Source: Nocardioides luti (GTDB lineage: Bacteria; Actinomycetota; Actinomycetes; Propionibacteriales; Nocardioidaceae). From it: DNA of 64,000 nt. The notes under the pieces were generated by a model. It ran no database searches and was not told the origin of the DNA. It was given only the letters and a program-made list of their open reading frames with translations. The DNA lies in assembly GCF_014212315.1 (NCBI RefSeq), contig NZ_JACKXE010000001.1, positions 1,240,001 to 1,304,000 of the forward strand, in the 5' to 3' direction. Of the stretch, positions 60,502-64,000 are shown piece by piece. Both the position numbers and the translations under genes were made by a program. Every line of letters begins with the position of its first letter. Position 1 is the first letter of the stretch.

Positions 60502-61294
60502 GTGCGTCCAGCGTCCACGCGATCACCGCGCGGCTCTGCGGGATCCGCACGTGCTCGGACCAGTCGTCCGGGCACGCGTCCTGCAGGGTGAGGTTCGTGG
60601 TGCGGCGACCGGGCGCCAGGAAGCCGGAGGTGTACGGCGTCACGACCTCGTCGTGCTCGGTGACGATCTGGGTGTAGCTCACGCGGCCGGGCGTCTCGTC
60701 GCCCTCGTTGAGCCGGCGCAGGAACGCCGAGCCCGCCTCCTGCTGCGCGCAGGCGTCGCAGAACGAACCCGTCGGTGACACCGCGGACCCGCTGCCGCCG
60801 CCGTCACCACCCGTGCCGTGGTTGCTCGGCGCGATCCCGACCAGGTCGTCGACCACGCGGGCCCCGCCGAGGAACCTGATGAAGTAGCGCGGCATCAGCC
60901 CGCCCTGCGAGTGCCCCACCATCGAGACCCGCTCGGCGCCGGTCGCCTCGAGCACGCGTCGGGTGAAGGCCTTCAGCTCACGTGCGGAGCGCTGGATCCG
61001 GTCGGTCGCGCGGTTGCCGTAGTCGAGGGAGAACACGCAGTACCCGTCGCCGACGAGCGCCGTCGAGAGGTCCTCGAGCAGGTTCTTGCGGTCCCCGAAG
61101 GTGCCGTGCACCAGGACCACCGGCTCGGGCCGCTCGGCGCTCGGGCGGCAGGACCAGTCGTTCGCGCCCGGCGGGTCGCCGAAGGGCGACGTCGGCAGCG
61201 GCACCGGGACCGGGTCGGCCTGCGCCCGCACCGGTGCGAGCACGACCAGCAGGGTCAGGGCGAGGGCGACGGTCCAGGTGCGTAGCGTGCGCAT
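60455..61294 (-). CDS. Secreted triacylglycerol lipase-like hydrolase
   Basis: 279 aa. Signal peptide (WTVALALTLLVVLAPVRAQA) to about residue 26, HGTFGDRKN oxyanion region at 63-71, nucleophile Ser129 in GHSQGG, acid likely in TEHDEVVTP and His in SEHVRIP. Four cysteines (two in FCDACAQQ) suggest disulfides, fitting export. Related to actinobacterial LipA/EstA lipases. ATG at 61294 is chosen; a GTG at 61312 is also in frame. Confidence 0.88.
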   Translation of the reverse strand: MRTLRTWTVALALTLLVVLAPVRAQADPVPVPLPTSPFGDPPGANDWSCRPSAERPEPVVLVHGTFGDRKNLLEDLSTALVGDGYCVFSLDYGNRATDRIQRSARELKAFTRRVLEATGAERVSMVGHSQGGLMPRYFIRFLGGARVVDDLVGIAPSNHGTGGDGGGSGSAVSPTGSFCDACAQQEAGSAFLRRLNEGDETPGRVSYTQIVTEHDEVVTPYTSGFLAPGRRTTNLTLQDACPDDWSEHVRIPQSRAVIAWTLDALSRRGPADPTLRPAC

Positions 61295-61368
61295 ACGGGC
61301 CCAACGAGGCACCCGGCGGACGGGCTACGCCAGGGCCTACGCCGACGACGCCGACGCCGACGTGCGGC

Positions 61369-63120
61369 TCAGCCCCTCGGCGGCTTGCAGATCACGGTGT
61401 CCGAGGGCGTGTAGGTGGTGTGGAAGACCTCGTCGTGGTCCAGCGCGCTCTCGCCGGCCTTGCGGAAGTAGCGCGTCACGTCGACGTCGAACCCGCCGTA
61501 GCCGGTGTTGGGGTAGCAGTCCGGCGTCCGCAGCACCCGGGTCGCCGGCTCGGTCAGGTCGTAGCGGTCCGACGTCGAGGTGGTGATGTCCCAGACCTTC
61601 GTGGAGTACATGCTCACGGTGACGACGCCCTGCGAGGAGGGAGTGCTCGGGGTGACCTGGGCGTGCACGAGGACGCCGTACGGCGTGTCGTTGCGGAAGC
61701 GGAGGTCGACGGCGCCCCACGCGACGGTCGCCTCGCGGCCGACCGGGTAGCGGTCGATGTAGAACGAGTGCGGCTTGTGCTCGACATCCTCGAGCCCCGC
61801 GAAGAACATCGCGTTGAACGTCGTCGTCGCCATCTGCGAGACGCCGCCGCCGAGGTCTTCCTTGAAGATCCCGTCGCTGATGATGAAGCCCTCGGTGAAG
61901 CCGTTCTCGCGGGTCCGCTCCCCCACGGTGTCGTTGAGGGAGAAGGTCTCGCCGGGCTTCAGCAGGGTGCCGTCGACGAGCTCGGCGGCGCGGCCGATGT
62001 TGGTGTTGCGGTACTCGGCGTACGGGTAGTACGTCGTGAACGTCGAGACGCGCTCGCGCACCTTGAGCGCGCGGGCGTCCTTGGTCGTGAAGTCGGGCTC
62101 GGCGACGCTCGCCTTGACGGTCATCTCGCGCTTGCCGTCCGGGCGCGTCACCAGGGTCAGGAACGCGTCGCTGACGTCGGCGGGGTCGTAGGCGACGCCC
62201 GGCTTCGCGGGCACGACGCGGGGCTTGCCGTCGACCAGCGCCACCGAGGCGTCCACCGGGGCACCGTTGTCGCTCACCGCGCCGTCGACGAGCTTCTCGA
62301 GCGCCTTCTCGTCGAGGACGGGGACCAGCTCGCCGTCCTGCGCCTCCATGCCGAGGGCGTCGGCGTAGTCGCGCGGCTGGAGCCGGACCCGGGAGTCGCC
62401 GAAGACCAGCGTCACCGGCGCGGACAGGGCGGGATTGGCGAAGTCGTCGAGGGCCTCCTGGAGGTCGGCGTCGTCGACGTCCGGGGCCTGGGCGCTGAGT
62501 GGGAGGTCGACGCGTGGCTCGTCGGAGAGGTACGCCGCCTGCAAGGCCGTCCGGGCGGCGTCGAGGTCCAGCGCGCGGCCCGTGCGGGCCTTGGTCGTCA
62601 CGATCCGGGCGCCCTCGAACCGCAGGGAGGCATCGGTGGCCGGCCGCCCGATGCCGGCGGCGAGCGACTGCACGGCCGCGTCGAGGCGGTCCTCGTCGAC
62701 GGTGAGGACGGGGTCCAGGTCGTCGCCGCCGGTGTAGTAGTCCCAGAGCCGCTGGGGGTCCCAGCTCTGCTCGCCGCCGGCGGCGGCGACCGAGGCCGCG
62801 TAGTCCACCGCGAGCCCCGCCTGGGCCGGCGTGACGGACACCGAGGTGCCGCCCACCGTGACGTCGATCGGGCGACTCGAGCGCTCCGCGAGCCCCTCGG
62901 CCAGCACCTGGGCGGCGGCCTCGGGGGTCCGGCCGCCGATCGCGACCCCGGCGACCGAGGCACCCCGAGGGACCTTGTCGCCGGACAGGACGTACGCCGC
63001 GGCGTACCCGCCCCCGAGGAGCAGCGCGAGCCCCAGCAGCAGGCCGAGGACGACCCAGCCGCCCTCCTTCTCGCGCCCCTGCGGCGGGGTCGGCTGGTCG
63101 CGGCCCGTCTTGCGCGTCAT
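61369..63120 (-). CDS. VanW-like / YoaR-type membrane-anchored protein
   Basis: 583 aa. Cytoplasmic tail, one transmembrane helix (WVVLGLLLGLALLLGGGYAA, about 22-41), two or three YoaR-like putative peptidoglycan-binding modules (50-330; repeated VTVGGTSVSVTPAQAGLAVD-type elements), and a C-terminal VanW domain (SLNDTVGERTRENGF, DLGGGVSQMATTTFNAMFFAG). VanW is associated with glycopeptide-resistance operons but its function is unknown. TAGGAT lies 7 nt before the ATG at 63120, favouring it over the ATG at 63129. Confidence 0.9.
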   Translation of the reverse strand: MTRKTGRDQPTPPQGREKEGGWVVLGLLLGLALLLGGGYAAAYVLSGDKVPRGASVAGVAIGGRTPEAAAQVLAEGLAERSSRPIDVTVGGTSVSVTPAQAGLAVDYAASVAAAGGEQSWDPQRLWDYYTGGDDLDPVLTVDEDRLDAAVQSLAAGIGRPATDASLRFEGARIVTTKARTGRALDLDAARTALQAAYLSDEPRVDLPLSAQAPDVDDADLQEALDDFANPALSAPVTLVFGDSRVRLQPRDYADALGMEAQDGELVPVLDEKALEKLVDGAVSDNGAPVDASVALVDGKPRVVPAKPGVAYDPADVSDAFLTLVTRPDGKREMTVKASVAEPDFTTKDARALKVRERVSTFTTYYPYAEYRNTNIGRAAELVDGTLLKPGETFSLNDTVGERTRENGFTEGFIISDGIFKEDLGGGVSQMATTTFNAMFFAGLEDVEHKPHSFYIDRYPVGREATVAWGAVDLRFRNDTPYGVLVHAQVTPSTPSSQGVVTVSMYSTKVWDITTSTSDRYDLTEPATRVLRTPDCYPNTGYGGFDVDVTRYFRKAGESALDHDEVFHTTYTPSDTVICKPPRG

Positions 63121-63168
63121 GCGCCTCATCCTAGGTGCGGGCCCCGGCCGGACCGGCGCACCAGCGGC

Positions 63169-63507
63169 TCAGGACCGCGCGCGCCGGACCGGGCGCGTCG
63201 GCCGCGGCAGCGTGGCCACGCCGGTCACGAGCACGACGAGTCCCAGGGCCATCAGCGCGTAGCCGGGGGTGTCGGCCCCCACGACGAAGCCGCCCTCCGG
63301 GCGCGGCAGCACCAGCCGGGCCACGAGGAGGAACCAGCCGAGCGCGAAGGCCAGCCGTCCCCACCAGCCCGGCGGCAGCGCGACGAGGGCCGTCATGGTC
63401 GCCGCCGCGCCGAGGGCCAGGCCCCACCACCAGTGGTGCAGCGCGGTCGTCGCCAGCCCGGTCCCCGCGCCCCCGAGCAGCAGCAGGGGCGCCAGCAGGA
63501 AGCGCAT
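63169..63507 (-). CDS. 112-aa four-helix membrane protein
   Basis: Four hydrophobic segments (about 3-20, 25-45, 48-66, 78-97) and a short basic C-terminus (RPTRPVRRARS). Unknown function. Its ATG shares an A with the mshB stop (TGATG), so it is translationally coupled to mshB; similar small membrane genes follow mshB in other actinobacteria. Confidence 0.75.
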   Translation of the reverse strand: MRFLLAPLLLLGGAGTGLATTALHHWWWGLALGAAATMTALVALPPGWWGRLAFALGWFLLVARLVLPRPEGGFVVGADTPGYALMALGLVVLVTGVATLPRPTRPVRRARS

Positions 63508-64000
63508 CAGAGGCCGGCGAAGAGGTCCGTCTCGAGCCCGTCCTCGCCGAGCGGCCCGAGCTCGCCCTTGACGATGCGGTAGTACTCGATGCCCCAGGCG
63601 GTGCTGCCGACGTTGTTGGACAGCGCGAAGAACGGGCCGTCGGTCGTGATCTGGGTGGCGTGCGCGGCCAGCGCGGCCATCTTGCGGTCGACGACGTCCT
63701 GCGCGTCGACGGCGGCGGCGAGGTTCTCGTCGCTGGTCACGAACGGCGGCAGCGGGCCGTCGGGGTCCATGCCCTCGAAGGTCGTGGTGTCCCCGGAGTC
63801 GCGGATCAGCCGCAGCCCGGCGCGCATCCGCGACTCCGACATGGCGCCCCAGTAGATCTTGGCGATGTCCCAGTGCTCGCCGAGGTCGTGGCGGTACGAC
63901 GGCACGGCAGCCAGCTGGGCGGCGTACATCGCGACCCGGTGCGCCTGGATGTGGTCCGGGTGGCCGTAGCCGCCGAACGGGTCGTAGGTGACCAGCACCT
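63507..64000 (-). CDS. mshB: MshB deacetylase, partial (C-terminal)
   Basis: Gene runs off the right edge; 164+ C-terminal residues are visible. VTYDPFGGYGHPDHIQAH is the PIG-L/MshB segment carrying the third zinc-binding His (HPDH), and WGAMSESRMR plus the DGPFFALSN tail fit MshB rather than other PIG-L enzymes. It deacetylates GlcNAc-Ins in mycothiol synthesis, the actinobacterial thiol buffer. The N-terminal zinc motif (AHPDDE) must lie beyond the window. Confidence 0.9.
   Translation of the reverse strand, partial: VLVTYDPFGGYGHPDHIQAHRVAMYAAQLAAVPSYRHDLGEHWDIAKIYWGAMSESRMRAGLRLIRDSGDTTTFEGMDPDGPLPPFVTSDENLAAAVDAQDVVDRKMAALAAHATQITTDGPFFALSNNVGSTAWGIEYYRIVKGELGPLGEDGLETDLFAGL

Overview
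High-GC (roughly 70-73% by eye) actinobacterial chromosome. Split bacterial NHEJ genes, mycothiol biosynthesis (MshB), a DUF3117 microprotein, the 180-kDa NAD-glutamate dehydrogenase, a sigE-rseA-htrA cluster and F420-type enzymes together suggest a Nocardioides-like member of the Propionibacteriales; that placement is inference. From memory of the M. tuberculosis map, much of the right two-thirds is a rearranged version of Rv1170-Rv1224 (mshB, fdxC, dapC, rocA/pruA, dapD, dapE, LOG, DUF3117, methyltransferase, sigE, rseA, htrA). I see no tRNA, rRNA, prophage, transposase or CRISPR array.

Layout. 0-4 kb: a TasA-like secreted protein and a DNA-repair block, with ligase, L,D-transpeptidase and LigD-type polymerase overlapping on the minus strand and ku divergent. 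4-12 kb: hydrolase, VOC protein, SDR-amidase pair, heterodimeric ABC exporter. 12-22 kb: amino-acid catabolism (NAD-glutamate dehydrogenase, tryptophan dioxygenase, P5C dehydrogenase), two DUF2505 genes and an Old Yellow Enzyme. 22-28 kb: WS/DGAT-like acyltransferase, cupredoxin-like lipoprotein with a membrane protein, an orphan CpaB-CpaE pair and an excisionase-type HTH protein. 28-33 kb: envelope-stress cluster htrA/rseA/sigE with a divergent methyltransferase, then pepA and DUF3117. 33-39 kb: PaaX-like regulator, enoyl-CoA hydratase, a frameshifted M14 carboxypeptidase, LOG, dapE and an LLM-class oxidoreductase behind a KstR-like box. 39-43 kb: ileS with a T-box leader. 43-54 kb: secreted HAF/Calx-beta and RTX-like proteins, a GT-C membrane protein, dapD, a two-domain cell-wall enzyme and two tandem 500-aa HTH proteins. 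54-64 kb: dapC-fdxA, GNAT, DUF389, a repeat-rich spacer, a second T-box driving an archaeal-type AspRS, sulfite oxidase, lipase, VanW-like protein and truncated mshB.

Three steps of the succinylase lysine/DAP route (DapD, DapC, DapE) are encoded here but are not in one operon. Many adjacent same-strand genes overlap by 4 bp (GTGA/ATGA), implying translational coupling. At least 23 start codons follow an NANNNT hexamer by exactly 6 nt, the signature of leaderless transcription; this pattern decides many of the start calls below.

The most noteworthy non-coding structures are (i) a T-box riboswitch upstream of an archaeal-type AspRS whose hand-folded antisequestor, UGGC bulge and Shine-Dalgarno-sequestering hairpin are all coherent, (ii) a 526-bp spacer holding seven copies of a near-palindromic GCGGTT...ACCAAA motif arranged as a decayed 143-bp tandem duplication, and (iii) an interspersed hairpin repeat that also forms the Stem I hairpin of the ileS T-box.
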